A program made the translations under genes and the position numbers. A stretch of 64,000 nt of DNA from Aquarana catesbeiana. Taxonomy: Eukaryota; Chordata; Amphibia; Anura; Ranidae. Each line of letters starts with the position of its first letter. Positions within the stretch are counted from its first letter, which is position 1. Location of the stretch: positions 240,306,406 through 240,370,405 of the forward strand of contig NC_133332.1 of assembly GCF_042186555.1 (NCBI RefSeq). The letters run 5' to 3'. Below are positions 44,588 to 55,250 of the stretch, in pieces. A model generated the notes under the pieces. That model had not been told where the DNA came from. It searched no databases and saw only the letters and a list, made by a program, of their open reading frames with translations.

Positions 44588-45306
44588 TAGACATGTGCAT
44601 TCGTTTTCATCCGAATGCATTTTCGTCCGAATTTCAGGTATTTTTGTTATCGTTTTAACAAACGATAACGAAAGTGCAGAATCCGAAAAACGAAAGATCC
44701 GACATAAACAAATGCTTTATTTTCGTTTTCGTTGCTACAACAGTTCGATATAGATAGGAGATTCGACATGATGGTGACAATAACAATCTGTGTCCATCGA
44801 ACCTGTGGTCGAATGTGGCTAACCTTAACTCTATTAGTCCGAGATTATTCTACATAGAGAGAAAAGATTTGACATAGAGAGAAAAGATTCGACGTAGGGG
44901 AGAAAAGATTCGACGTAGGGGAGAAAAGATAAATAAAAATAATGATTATGATGAATGTTATTGGCTGATTGTAACCAAAGAGGAGGAGCAGTAAAATAGC
45001 TAGAACTAAGTACACAAGTACGTTGGCTTATGGTGTCTGTTGAAAGTTCTAAGAAGATTCGACGGAGCAGGTAAACTATACAGCGTCGTACAGTTTAGCT
45101 GCTCCGTCGAATCTTCTTTGAACATTCGACAGACACCATAAGCCTTCAATGACAGATTCGACCTTAATTTGGATTTTTGGACGAATGCAATTTTTAACGA
45201 AAAGCTAAATAAATAAAAACGAATTTCGGGAGTAACTAAATAAATGTATTTTTCGGACGAAAACGAAATTCCAAAACGAAATATTTCAGTGTGCACATGT
45301 CTAGAA
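44588..45306. mobile_element. hAT-like non-autonomous element in the Tc1 transposase
   Basis: The left end 'tagacatgtgcattcg' and right end 'tgcacatgtctagaa' are inverse. The 8-bp flanks GTCGTTCA (44580-44587) and CTCGTTCA (45307-45314) match at 7 of 8 positions, and removing the element restores the sequence seen at 455-480. The interior is rich in 'ttcgac' motifs and holds a long hairpin (45025-45144). Confidence 0.9.
45025..45144. repeat. 120-bp hairpin inside the hAT element
   Basis: 'ggcttatggtgtctgt' / 'acagacaccataagcc' at the ends and 'agaagattcgacggagcag' / 'ctgctccgtcgaatcttct' inside, with a ~25-bp loop. Confidence 0.93.
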
Positions 45307-46229
45307 CTCGTTCACTCCACAAATCTGGCCTTTATGGAAGAGTGGCAAGAAGAAAGCCATTATTGAAAGAAAGCCATAAGAAGTCCCATTTGCAGTTTGC
45401 GAGAAGCCATGTGGGAGACACAGAAAACATGTGGAAGAAGGTGCTCTGGTCAGATGAGACCAAAATTGACCTTTTTGGTCTAAAAGCAAAACGCTATGTG
45501 TGGTGGAGAACTAACACTGTATCACTCTGAACACACCATCCCCACTGTGAAACATGGTGGTGGCAGCATCATGTTGTTGGAATGCTTTTCTTCAGCAGGG
45601 ACAGGGAAGCTGGTCAGAGTTGATGGAAAGATGGATGGAGCCAAATACAAGGCAATCTTAGACGAAAAACTGTTAGAATCTGCAAAAGACTTGAGACTGG
45701 GGCAGAGGTTCACCTTCCAGCAGGACAGCGACCCTAAACATACAGCCAGGGCTACAATGGAATGGTTTAGATCAAAACATATTCATGTGTTAGAATGGCC
45801 CAGTCAAAGTCCAGACCTAAATCCAATTGAGAATCTGTGGCAAGATTTGAAAATTGCTGTTCACAGACGCTCTCCATCCAATCGGACAGAGCTTGAGCTA
45901 TTTTGCAAAGAAGAATGGACAAAAATGTCACTCTGACAAAGCTGGTAGAGGAGACATCCCCCAAAAGACTCGCAGCTGTAATGGCAGGTTCTACAAAGTA
46001 TTGACTCAGGGGGGCTGAATACAAATGCACTCCACACATTTCACATATTTATTTGTAAAAAATGTTGAAAACCATTTATCATTTTCCTTCCACTTCACAA
46101 TTATGTGCCACTTTGTGTTGGTCTATCACTTAAAATCTCAATAAAATACATTTACGTTTTTGGTTGTAACATGACAAAATGTGGAAAATGTCAAGGGGTA
46201 TGAATACTTTTTCAAGGCACTGTATATAT

Positions 46230-47155
46230 ACACTATATTACTAAAAGTATTGGGACGCCTGCCTTTACACGCACATGAACTTTAATGACATCCCAGTCTT
46301 AGTCCGTAAAGTTCAATATTGAGTTGGCCCAAAGCAGCTATAACAGCTTCAACTCTTCTGGGAAGGCGTCCACAAGGTTTAGGAGTGTCTATTGGAATAT
46401 ATGACCATTCTCTCAGAAGCGCATTTGTGATGTCAGGCACTGATGTGGACGAGAAGGCCTGGCCTGCAGTCTCCGCTCTAATTCCTACCAAAGGTGTTCT
46501 TTCTATAGGGTTGAGGTCAGGACTCTGTGCAGGCCAGTCAAGTTCGTCCACCCCAAACTCGCTCATCCATGTCTTTATGGACCTTGTTTGTGTACTGGTG
46601 TGCAGTCATGTTGGAACAGAAAGGGCTCCATCCCCAAACTGTTGCCACAACGTTGGGAGCATGCAATTGTCCAAAATGTCTTGGTATGCTGATGCCTTAA
46701 AAGTTCCCTTCACTGGAACTAAGGGGCCAAGCCCAATCCCTGAAAAACAACCCCACACCATAATCCCCCCTCCACCAAATGATTTGTACCAGTGCACAAA
46801 GCAAGGTCCATCAAGACATTGATGAGTGAGTTTGGGGTGGAGGAACTTGATTGGCCTACACAGAGTCCTGTCCGATAGAACAACTTCGGGATGAATTAGA
46901 GTGGAGACTTTGAGCCAGGCCTTCTCATCCACATCAGTGCCTGACCTCACAGATACACTTCTGGAAGAATAGTCAAACATTCCCATAGACACATTTCTAA
47001 ACCTTGCGGACAGCCTTCCCAGAAGAGTTGAAGCTGTTATAGTTGCAAAGGGTGGGCCAACTCAATATAGAACCCTACAGATTAAGACTGGGATACCATT
47101 AAAGTTTATGTGTGTGTAAAAGCGGGTGTCCCAATACTTTTGGTAATATAGTGTA
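46230..47155 (-). mobile_element. inverted-duplicate Tc1 derivative, copy 2 (family D)
   Basis: Both ends are Tc1 termini: 'cactatattactaaaagtat' at the left and 'ttttggtaatatagtgta' at the right. The arms extend about 360 bp inward (46230-46595 and 46791-47155), because the right half repeats the transposase 3' end in opposite orientation from 'gtgcacaaagcaaggtccat' (46793). The spacer carries more transposase in minus orientation. It abuts the preceding Tc1 through TATATATA. Confidence 0.92.
46282..46790 (-). pseudogene. Tc1 transposase fragment (family D, minus-strand portion)
   Basis: Minus-strand coding remnants: 'SFGGGGIMVWGCFSGIGLG', 'PLVPVKGTFKASAYQDIL', 'NCMLPTLWQQFGDGA' and, at 46566-46282, 'MSEFGVDELDWPAQSPDLNP' with the IE of NPIE (catalytic Glu) kept. 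The N-terminus is missing and frameshifts are present. A matching plus-strand copy of the C-terminal part lies at 46793-47040. Confidence 0.85.
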
Positions 47156-48363
47156 TATACCAGGGAGAATTTGACCTCCACCAAAGGATGCAGCGGGTAG
47201 GCTGAGTTGGGAACACACATGAGCACAGCCCACATAAGAAGCCAATGGGTGATTCGGCCTGCCAGCGTTTGCCAAAAACTGGACCATGACCCTTATTACC
47301 CCTACCCTTCACCACACACACAATTTTCTGTACAACTGCAGTGACCCTAATCCAACTAGTTCTCTAAAAAGTTTTTTATCCGGTGACAAAGTTTAGCTGA
47401 AGAAATCTTCTTACAAAAAATGACTTCTATAATTATCCTCCTTATTATCGTTTAAAAATAGTTTTGGGGATCAAACACGCTGCAAAGACCTTTTGCTTAA
47501 TTTCTTTATTTGTAATGGGAAACACACTCTTGTGAGATGATAAGAAGGGGGTTATGAATTACTGGCCACACCACCCCACCTTTTTTTTTTTTTTTTCTTT
47601 AACAAGGGCGGGGCAACGGGAGGGACACTAATGTATCAGAAAACACAAGTGGCATTAAAGGCTGAAGATACAAGGCAGAGAAGAAGTGCATTGAGAGTCC
47701 AATTAGCAAGAAGAGTTAAATCCGCATATAACATGAAAGGTGGCGAAAGCTGTTTTTGAGACAGCAATACATCTAATAATAGAAAAAAAACAAGATATTA
47801 AAGGGTTAAATCCCCAAGGATAAAACAGTCAACTGTTCTCCAGATAAAGGTGAGTTTATAAAAAAAAAAAAAAAACAATATATATATATAGAATTGTACA
47901 GTATGTTATAGTATATGGAGCACTGTTAATATCAGTGTTATGGATAACCCGTTGCTTGCTGTGACTTGTAGTTCAGTGAAACTTGCCTGTGAATGGAATT
48001 TAATATTTTTGGAGGTTGCTGATCGTTATATATATTTTTTTTCCCCGAATTTAAAGGTGTGTTATGCAATCACATGCCGTGACATTGGCAATGCTGATAA
48101 TTTTTTTTTTTTTTTTGTTACCACTGCTTTATGCTTTCACTTTTCAGCCTATTTACAGAATTATATGGCACTAAATGTAAAATATTTCTTAATAATTTAC
48201 ATCTACTAAGCGAACCTCAAATACAGAAAAATCTTCGCACTGGTGGGCAGCCATGGCTGCATGCAAATATTCAGATTTACGTTTTAAATAATTTACTCTT
48301 CAGTGATATTTACATCTCTATACAAACTCTAAAAAATTGACAATGATGCGATACAATATTACT

Positions 48364-48435
<72 letters not shown>

Positions 48436-50176
48436 GCATATAGTATGAATTGTATTATTTTTTTATTTTTAGAAATTTTGCTATGTTGTAGCAAGCACTA
48501 GTGACTCAGAGTACAATAAATAACAACATGCCACTAATGTTTAAGTTATAAATCTATGTATATGTCCTTTTTTTATTTTATTATTTTTTTTTTTTTTACT
48601 AATATCTTATTTTACTGTTTTTTTTTTAACTGCATGCTCCTATTATTGTTATTATTATGATTATTATTGTTATTTTTGTTATTTGAATTTCCTTGAAGCT
48701 AGTTGACATTAGACTTTTTTAGATGAACAGATTTATAGATAATATTTTTTTTATTTGGATAATTATTATTTATTAGCAGAAAAGCATAAGGGTTTTTTTA
48801 CAAGCTTGATAAATATTGGTGAATTTTGTATCTATATTATAAAACGGGTTATTGATTCAGTTGTAGTTGCCTATTTATGAGATTTCTTAGGTAGAAAATG
48901 TACTCACAATCTATAAAAAAGATTCATATTAACCAGTTAATTTGTAACTGGAATTTGGGGACAGGACAATAATGTTGGATTTTTTTTTTTCCGGTGGAAA
49001 GACTATTGTTTTTTGGAGGCAATAGGAATAGCTGGAGTTTGGCACACACGCACATACAGATGCCTGTACAACAGCATGTATATGTATGTAAAAAAAAAAT
49101 CTGAAAAAAAAAATTGGATTACTTTGTGAGTGCCTGGATACAAGAAGACTATAAACAGTTAGATTCCCCCCCCCCAAAGCTGAGAAACATTAAGACATTG
49201 CCCCCCCATTATTGATCTTGTAACCAGGTCACTGGGACCAGACATAGTCTTGTCTCTAATTTGCTCATCATTGTAATGCAATGCTGATATTCTCATTTTT
49301 TTTGGCTCCCACTCGCGCATAGATTTTGCAGTCCTTCTGATAAAGAGTGATTCCATAACTCAGAGCTTTTTTATTGCGCCGTAGTTACACGAATGTGACT
49401 CAATGCTTGTTCGGCTGTTGCAAACTTTGCTAGAATTGAAAGCATTGCATGTATGCATAGGTTTGTGTATGGCTACGGTAAAATCTGCAGCCTGCATTAC
49501 AATCCTATCTAAAAAATAATATATGAGACAAAATCTAGGCTTTTATGTGACAGCAATGGAATGTCGAACTCATCAAAAATAGCCAAAAAATGTTCTAGCG
49601 TGTGTATTTTATGAGACTATTACAGCTTTCTCAAAGACAGAATTGGCTATAGTAAAATATTTCAGAATTGGGTATAGTAAAATATTTTTGTTTAAAAACT
49701 GCTCATTTAAAAAAAAAAATAAATAAATAATTGACATTTTTTTCTCAATCTTAACAGTGTCATAGAAACATAAAATAATGATGATAGAAAAAATAAGTAG
49801 CCCGTGAGGTCTTTTTTTTTTTTTTTTTACAAATAACATTTGGCTGCGGCATTGCAGAAAATGCAACCTTCTCCAATTTCGTGATGTGCTGTAGTGCATT
49901 TCTGTCCATTCATTTTGAAGGAGCTGTTTAATACAATTCAACACATACATTACAGCAAACTGTGCCGTGGTGTGAATCAGCCTCTCATAGAAGTCTGTTC
50001 CATGCATCCACTACTCTTTTAGTAAAATAATACTTCTGGAGGAGCGATTTACTAAAGGAGTAGAAAATATTATATTAGACCAATTCATTAGAGGGAGGGA
50101 AGTTCACTTTCAAAACTTGATCATGAAATTAAAACAAAATAGTTGCAAATGATTGAATAATTGACATTTTGAACAT
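47156..50176. other. 3-kb stretch with few recognisable repeats
   Basis: AT-rich. Contains T- and A-runs, (AT)n at 48366-48432 and ATT-rich tracts (48590-48680). I see no MITE ends, no transposase and no convincing exon. Possibly single-copy intergenic or intronic DNA. Confidence 0.45.
48366..48432. repeat. (AT)n microsatellite
   Basis: About 33 uninterrupted AT copies. Confidence 0.98.
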
Positions 50177-50886
50177 TAAAGGGCTCATGCACACAGGAGT
50201 GTTTTTGCAGCTGCTTTGAGGGACGTCTGGCATTTTTTTATTCTGGCTGAACTCTCCTCTTTGTTAGCCTATGTGGTTGATTTACTAAAGGCAAATAGAC
50301 TGTGCGCTTTGCAAAATGCAGTTGCACTCTGCAAGAGAAGTTGCTCCGCAGCTTAGTAAATGAGGTAAAGATTCACTTTGCAAAGAATACCCAATCACGT
50401 GCGAGGAAATTAGAAAAAGCAGCATTTTTGTTTGCACACGATTGGATGATGGAAGTCAGCAGAGCTTCCCCTCATTTACCAAGCTTTGGAGCAGCTGCTC
50501 TTGCAAAGTGCACCATTTATTTGCCTTTAGTAAATTAACCCTTATGTGTCCATGCACACATAAACGTTCAGAAGAGTTTTGAAGTTAAAGCATTTAGGGG
50601 TAGTAATTAAAAAAAAACGACTGCCAGTGCGTCCAAGAGCAGAGACTGTTTGGCTGTAAAAAAGCAAAAAAAAAAAAAATGCTGCTAAACGCTGTAACAA
50701 ACTTTGAGCTGCGTTTGGTGTTTTTAGGCGTTCTTACATTTGAGGGAGTTTTTTTTACTGTAAAAACGCTTAAAAATGCTAACACTCAAAAACACACATA
50801 AACGTTATTCAAAAATGCTGCTAAAAGTGCATTTTTAATGCTGCTGTTTCATGACAGCAGTGCTGCCTGTGTACATGAGCCCTAAA
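50177..50886. mobile_element. MITE with nested MITE
   Basis: The left end 'agggctcatgcacacagg' is inverse to the right end 'cctgtgtacatgagccct', with TAA-type flanks that suggest a Harbinger-like element. The nested MITE at 50274-50542 interrupts 'cctatgtgtccatgcacac'. Confidence 0.75.
50274..50542. mobile_element. nested MITE, 'ttactaaag' type
   Basis: 'ggttgatttactaaaggcaa' at the left is inverse to 'ttgcctttagtaaattaacc' at the right; 'ctttgcaaa' blocks pair inside. Flanks share 'tatg'. Ends resemble, but interior differs from, the 33493 family. Confidence 0.8.
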
Positions 50887-51099
50887 CCTTCGCTACTCAC
50901 TTAGTAAATCAGCTGTGTAATACCACTTAGGCTGCAGTCACACATTTGAGCTAAGTATCTTTGGTCGTTTTGCAGGATTTTTGTTAAGTGTTTTTGCAGC
51001 GTTTAATTTTTATCTTTTTTTTGGAAAGCTATCTACTAGGGATTTTCTTATTTTCTTTTTTTCAGGCGCTCCACTTGAAATCTAATGGGGCCAAAAGGC

Positions 51100-51530
51100 T
51101 TAAAGGGTTACTAAACCCTCATGTTTTTTTTTTCTTAAATAACAAACATGTCATACTTACCTCCACTGTGCAGTTCGATATGCACAGAGTGGCCCCGATC
51201 CTCCTCTTCTGGGGTCCCTCAACCGCACTCCTGGCTCTTCCCCGCATCGGCAAACCACCTAGGAGAAGTGCTCTCCTTGGGGATAACCGTGCGGTCACGT
51301 TCCTGAGTCTAGCTTTTGCGTCCATAGGCACAGAACGCCGGACTCGGCCCTGCCCCCGGGCACCAACGTCATTGGATTTGTTTGACAGCAGCGGGAGCCA
51401 ATGGCTGCGCTGCTATCAATCTATCCAATCAAGAGCCGAGACACCGCAAGAGAGGATGAGCGCATCTATGGTGTGGGAACGAACGGGCTCAGGTGAGTAA
51501 AATGGGGGGGGGCTGGGGGGCTGCTCAGTG
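51100..51530. repeat. dispersed repeat family, copy 2
   Basis: 'cttaaagggttactaaaccc', a T-run, 'aataacaaacatgtcatact', then GC-rich sequence with 'gggagccaatggctgcgctg' and 'gggctcaggtgagtaaaatg'. Same architecture as 2925-3407. Confidence 0.65.
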
Positions 51531-51841
51531 AAACCGTGGTTTCCAACACCCAAGTGTTACTAAGAGCACCCCTAGGGCGACCACTCCCAGGGGGCACAGG
51601 CACCGCGGACCTTCTGCCTTCCCAGCCCATGACCAGACAAGGTAGAACGTTCAGGAGGTAATGGGCTCTTCCAGCTTTCCCCAGGAAATTACTCCCATGC
51701 CCCAACTGGCTGTGGGCCCCTCAGGTTCTGTTACAGCCGGTACAAACCTTCCAAGTCCCCATCACTCCAGCAGGTTTTCATAGCCACCGCCCCAACCTTG
51801 GTCAGGTCAGGACAATAGCACAGCGCCCCCACTCGATCGTT
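51531..51841 (-). other. GC-rich segment joined to a U2 fragment
   Basis: The minus strand continues directly from the U2-like 5' end into about 310 bp of GC-rich sequence that does not resemble the rest of U2. It is possibly the body of a chimeric retrosequence; no poly(A) or target duplication was identified. Confidence 0.4.
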
Positions 51842-51887
51842 GATAACAACAGATACTACACTTGACCTTAGCCAAAAGGCCGAGAAG
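51842..51887 (-). ncRNA. U2 snRNA 5'-end fragment
   Basis: The minus strand reads 'cttctcggccttttggctaa' then 'ggtcaagtgtagtatctg' and 'ttgttatc', matching nucleotides about 5-50 of vertebrate U2 snRNA with two changes I can see. It includes the branch-point-pairing GTAGTA element. The rest of U2, including the Sm site, is absent, so this is a pseudogene fragment or the head of a U2-derived SINE. Confidence 0.9.
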
Positions 51888-51894
51888 ACGGGAT

Positions 51895-52138
51895 CCACCC
51901 ATATGCCTGATTGGCAGCTGGCTCAGCCCCCCAGCATTTGGCTGAGAGCCAGCTGATCTTGCCCTCACCAAAGCCTGACCCTCCAGTGAGTGCTGGAGTA
52001 GCTCAACAGAGAGCAGTGACTGACAGTCACCGTTGTCTGCATAGAGCTGACAAAGAACGTGAGATCATGTGATCAGTTGAAGCAGCATGGAGGTGAGTAT
52101 GTAGGTTTGTTTTTTAAATCCCAAACTTCTCCTTTATA
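51895..52138. repeat. dispersed repeat, right half, 'taaaggagaagt' family
   Basis: 'ctccagtgagtgctggagta', 'agtgactgacagtcacc' and the end 'cccaaacttctccttta' match the family at 40134-40578. Confidence 0.6.
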
Positions 52139-52800
52139 AAAAATGAATAACCCTATTTACTTTCTTTAATCTGTGGTCGCGTGATGCTCCAGTTCCCGAG
52201 TCTTCTAGCTTCTGGACGTCTAGCCAGATTAGGACTGGGAGGGTCCTTTCTTTGGGTGCCCATGTTTTTGCAGAGGTAATTACATTTTTCCATTGGTTGT
52301 TCAGCAAGGGTGCCCTCTCAGGCTCCAGACGACTACAGTGGCATGATGCCCAGATACAGCACCAAGAACAGTCAGTGGTCATCAAAGCTGAATCTGTAGT
52401 ACCCACTCTCAGAATAAAGCATCAGTGAGGGACATTGATGGTGCACCTTGGTGAGTGAAAAACAGGGTTAGATAGCATTGTAGTTAAAAAAAAATAATTT
52501 AAATTGGTGCCCTGAACTGACAAGCTGACAGGGTCTTTTAAAACATGAGAAATAATGTCCCTCTAATTGCAGGTACAGCATTGAAAATATTTGGAAACAA
52601 CCTGGATATCTTTTAAAGAGGAACATGCCTTATTTTTAATTAGTTTGATATAAGCTATTTATATACATTTGGTTATTCAGTATAAACAAATAAATTAGAA
52701 ACATCATAGGTTTTAATGTATGATTTCAGATTGCCTTAAAATGTACTACTGTCATAATGTTCCTCTTTCCCAAGAAAGGTGGTCCAGAATTGTTTATGCC
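52139..52800. other. unassigned sequence
   Basis: No recognised gene; the minus-strand frame 52134-52406 has no known domain. Confidence 0.35.
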
Positions 52801-53026
52801 TTAGGCCCCTTTCACACTTGTGCAACTTGTCGTGCGACTTGGGACTGCAAAGTCGCATGGCAAGTCGTATCCCATTATTTCCAATGAGTAATGTTCATAT
52901 CTGTGCAACTTCAAGTCGCAGCTACTTCCAAGTAGTCTCTGCACTACTTTGGTCTGACTTTGATGCGACTTGAGGTCCATAGGCATAGTTGCGCTACCTT
53001 CAGGTCAAGTGTAAAAGGGCCCCTAA
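52801..53026. mobile_element. MITE with 'ggcccctttcacacttg' ends
   Basis: 'ttaggcccctttcacacttg' at the left is inverse to 'caagtgtaaaagggccccta' at the right. The interior is rich in 'aagtcgca' motifs. Harbinger-like by end style. Confidence 0.75.
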
Positions 53027-53148
53027 AGGGGCTCTGGAGGTCCATACATTGGGGCCCTGGAGGTCCATACATTGGGGCCCTGGAGGTCCATTCATTGGGG
53101 CCCTGGAGGTCCATACATTGGGGCCCTGGAGGTCCATACATGGGTTGA
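53026..53148. repeat. 23-bp minisatellite
   Basis: Five copies of 'ggggccctggaggtccatac' plus 'att', starting at the MITE's right border. Confidence 0.97.
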
Positions 53149-53583
53149 ATCACCCATTGGCTTTGCATAACTCTCATGAATCCCACTGGTGAATTCTTCA
53201 TATTTCCCATTTCTTCCCACCTACTCTGCAGTCCCTAGCTACAAAAAGTCCTATGTATTCCCAATCCCCGTGTTACAATATCTTCTCCATTAACTAAAAT
53301 ATATTAGAACTCTAGCCGGGTGTCCTTTACATAATTGCTAAAGGAGGAGTCAGATTTGGGAACACAGTTTTGGATTAAATTAACCAATAATAAATAAGAG
53401 TTATTTTTTTATTATTTTTAATAATAAAGTCTTTAGTTTTATTTTTTTAAACTAATGTTTGATGTGTTGTTTACATGCAAAGGTGTGAAAGAACTCGATT
53501 TGCCATAAATCTCATTATTGTAATAAGAGAAGGATTGCACCAACATAACCACTGTAAATGCATGGCCATTTTATCAGCAAAGA
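53149..53583. other. unassigned AT-rich sequence
   Basis: Nothing recognised. Confidence 0.3.
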
Positions 53584-54221
53584 TTAAAGTAGAATTCCAG
53601 CTAAAACCTAACTAGTCTTAAAAATTAAAAAGACATGTATATACCTACCTATTTTGACCCCACTTTGGTCTAGGCAGACCATAGATGATATGTTTTTCTT
53701 TCCTGCAATCACAGGTTGCAGGAAAGAAAACTGCTCAATTCAGTTAGTGTTGATGGGGGACTCCCTTCCGCGAAGCTATTGTGGTGTCTTGGCGGGGGTG
53801 GGGGTGGGGCATGGGGAGCCCTCCCTGCTAGAAGAACACACTGATTATTGCTAGCGGCTATACCTGCCGGCAATAATTGCATGTAAAAATCTGACATGCT
53901 GGTTGTACCCAAGTCCCATAAATAGTTCACATCTTGGCTGGTCCCTGCTGAACCAGCCGAGATTCAAACCATCTATGGTCGGCTTTAGTCATGTCATTTG
54001 GCTCCCCTGTGTCAGCCCTCGGGAAGCTGCGGGGGAGAGGAGAGAGTGCTGACAATGACTGCAGCATGGGAGCCTATGAGTGACATCATCGCACTCGGCT
54101 TTCCCAGCCAATGTCAGGCACTCTCTCCATTCTCCGGCAGCTGTCACTGGCTGACACAGGGGATCACATGACTGGGCCAGAACATTTTTAAGACTAGCTG
54201 GGTGTTAGCTGGAATTTTATG
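53584..54221. mobile_element. MITE with nested MITE
   Basis: The left end 'aaagtagaattccagctaaa' and 'ctaactagtcttaaaaa' are inverse to the right-end blocks 'tttttaagactagctggg' and 'tagctggaatttta'. The inner element 53672-53985 interrupts it. Confidence 0.8.
53672..53985. mobile_element. nested MITE, 'gaccatagatg' ends
   Basis: 'ggcagaccatagatgat' at the left is inverse to 'accatctatggtcggc' at the right. 'tcctgcaatcacaggttgca' sits inside. Confidence 0.65.
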
Positions 54222-55050
54222 TTAACCTCCCTGGCGGTATTCCTGAGTGTGGCTCGGGGTGGATTTTCAGCACCAAAAGCGGTAACCCCGAGCCACAGGT
54301 ACAGTTTACTTACCTTGTCCCCAGGATCCTGCAAAGTCTCCCCGCACTGTGAGCTGCTTGTCCTCCGCTCGATTTATCACAGAGCCGACCTCCGTTCCCT
54401 GCGAGCGTTGCGACGCACGGGGATGAAGAACGGCGCCAAATTCAAAAAGTAAAACACATAATACATATACAGTACACTGTAATCTTACAGATTACATTAC
54501 TGTATCAATTTATTTCACATCCCTTTTGTCCCTAGCGGTTTGTCCAATGCCCTGCATGCAGTTTCATATTATAAAAACTGTTCTTTCTACCTGGAAACTG
54601 GAGATTGTCCATAGCAACCAAAACCGTCCCTTTACCTCAAAAGTGGTTTTAGACCAGCTAGAAAACAGCGATAATAAATTAGAATCACTTGTAGAATTGA
54701 GTGATAGTGATTTCTGGGGAAATTCATCATCAAACACTGAAAGTAATTGACAGCGACAATTCTGCAACTGAGCAAATTTCTGAGTTTTTGATTTGATTAC
54801 ATTATTGAATAATTTTTATTATTATTATATTATTATTTGTTATAGTTATTTATTTTATTATAATTTATTAATTAGTTTTTCAAACTTTATCATACTCGGG
54901 ATGTCTACTAGACTCTTGTTTGCACAGATTTAAGTGAGTTGTTCCTAAAAATTACAGGCCTGCAATATAGAACGCCAAATTTCCATGCAAAATAATTGTA
55001 CTGCTTTCAGCATGAAAAATCTGAAATAATCATACCGCCAGGGAGGTTAA
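54222..55050. mobile_element. piggyBac-like TTAA element, 829 bp
   Basis: TTAA (54222-54225) 'cctccctggcggtat' ... 'ataccgccagggagg' TTAA (55047-55050): exact TTAA flanks with inverted 15-bp ends. The short plus frame 54526-54750 contains 'LESLVELSDSDFWG', loosely like the acidic N-terminus of piggyBac transposases, but this is not enough to call a gene. Confidence 0.9.
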
Positions 55051-55188
55051 GGGCCCATTCCCACTTGTCCATGTTTTCAAGGTTAGTTTCCCATTAAATC
55101 AATGTTAACACATCACAGATTTATATAGATATATAAATTTATCAATACATGTAAACATGTAATGTGAGGGCTTCCCTCGATATTTTTA

Positions 55189-55250
<62 letters not shown>

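Larger units (their letters stand above)
44292..45976 (+). pseudogene. Tc1 transposase pseudogene (family A), split by hAT element
   Basis: Starts at ATG 44292 ('MKAKEHTRQVRDKAVGKFKA') with the N-terminal helix-turn-helix 'KKISQALNISRSTVQSII' and 'NLPRHGRPPKLTGRARRALI'. A short deletion after 'QSII' removes the usual KWKEYG-type stretch that is seen in the copy at 280. The frame is interrupted at 44587 by the hAT element and resumes at 45307. Then 'VLWSDETKIDLFGLK' (first Asp), 'VKHGGGSIMLLECFSSAGTG', 'QQDSDPKHTARATMEWF' (second Asp) and 'SPDLNPIENLWQDLKIAVHR' (Glu) follow. All three catalytic residues survive, but a frameshift near 45520 and the hAT insertion inactivate it. The last part shifts frame near 45935. 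Confidence 0.92.
43580..46224 (+). mobile_element. Tc1-like transposon (family A), with two nested insertions
   Basis: The left TIR 'tacagtgccttgaaaaagta' and right TIR 'tactttttcaaggcactgta' are inverse and both complete. Two insertions enlarge it: a TTA-flanked MITE (43931-44275) and a hAT element (44588-45306). Without them it would be about 1.6 kb, the usual Tc1 length. Confidence 0.95.

Noticed and set aside
47940..48340. Possible host exon
   Set aside because: Low-complexity AT-rich translation, no splice-site pattern or family similarity that I can recognise.
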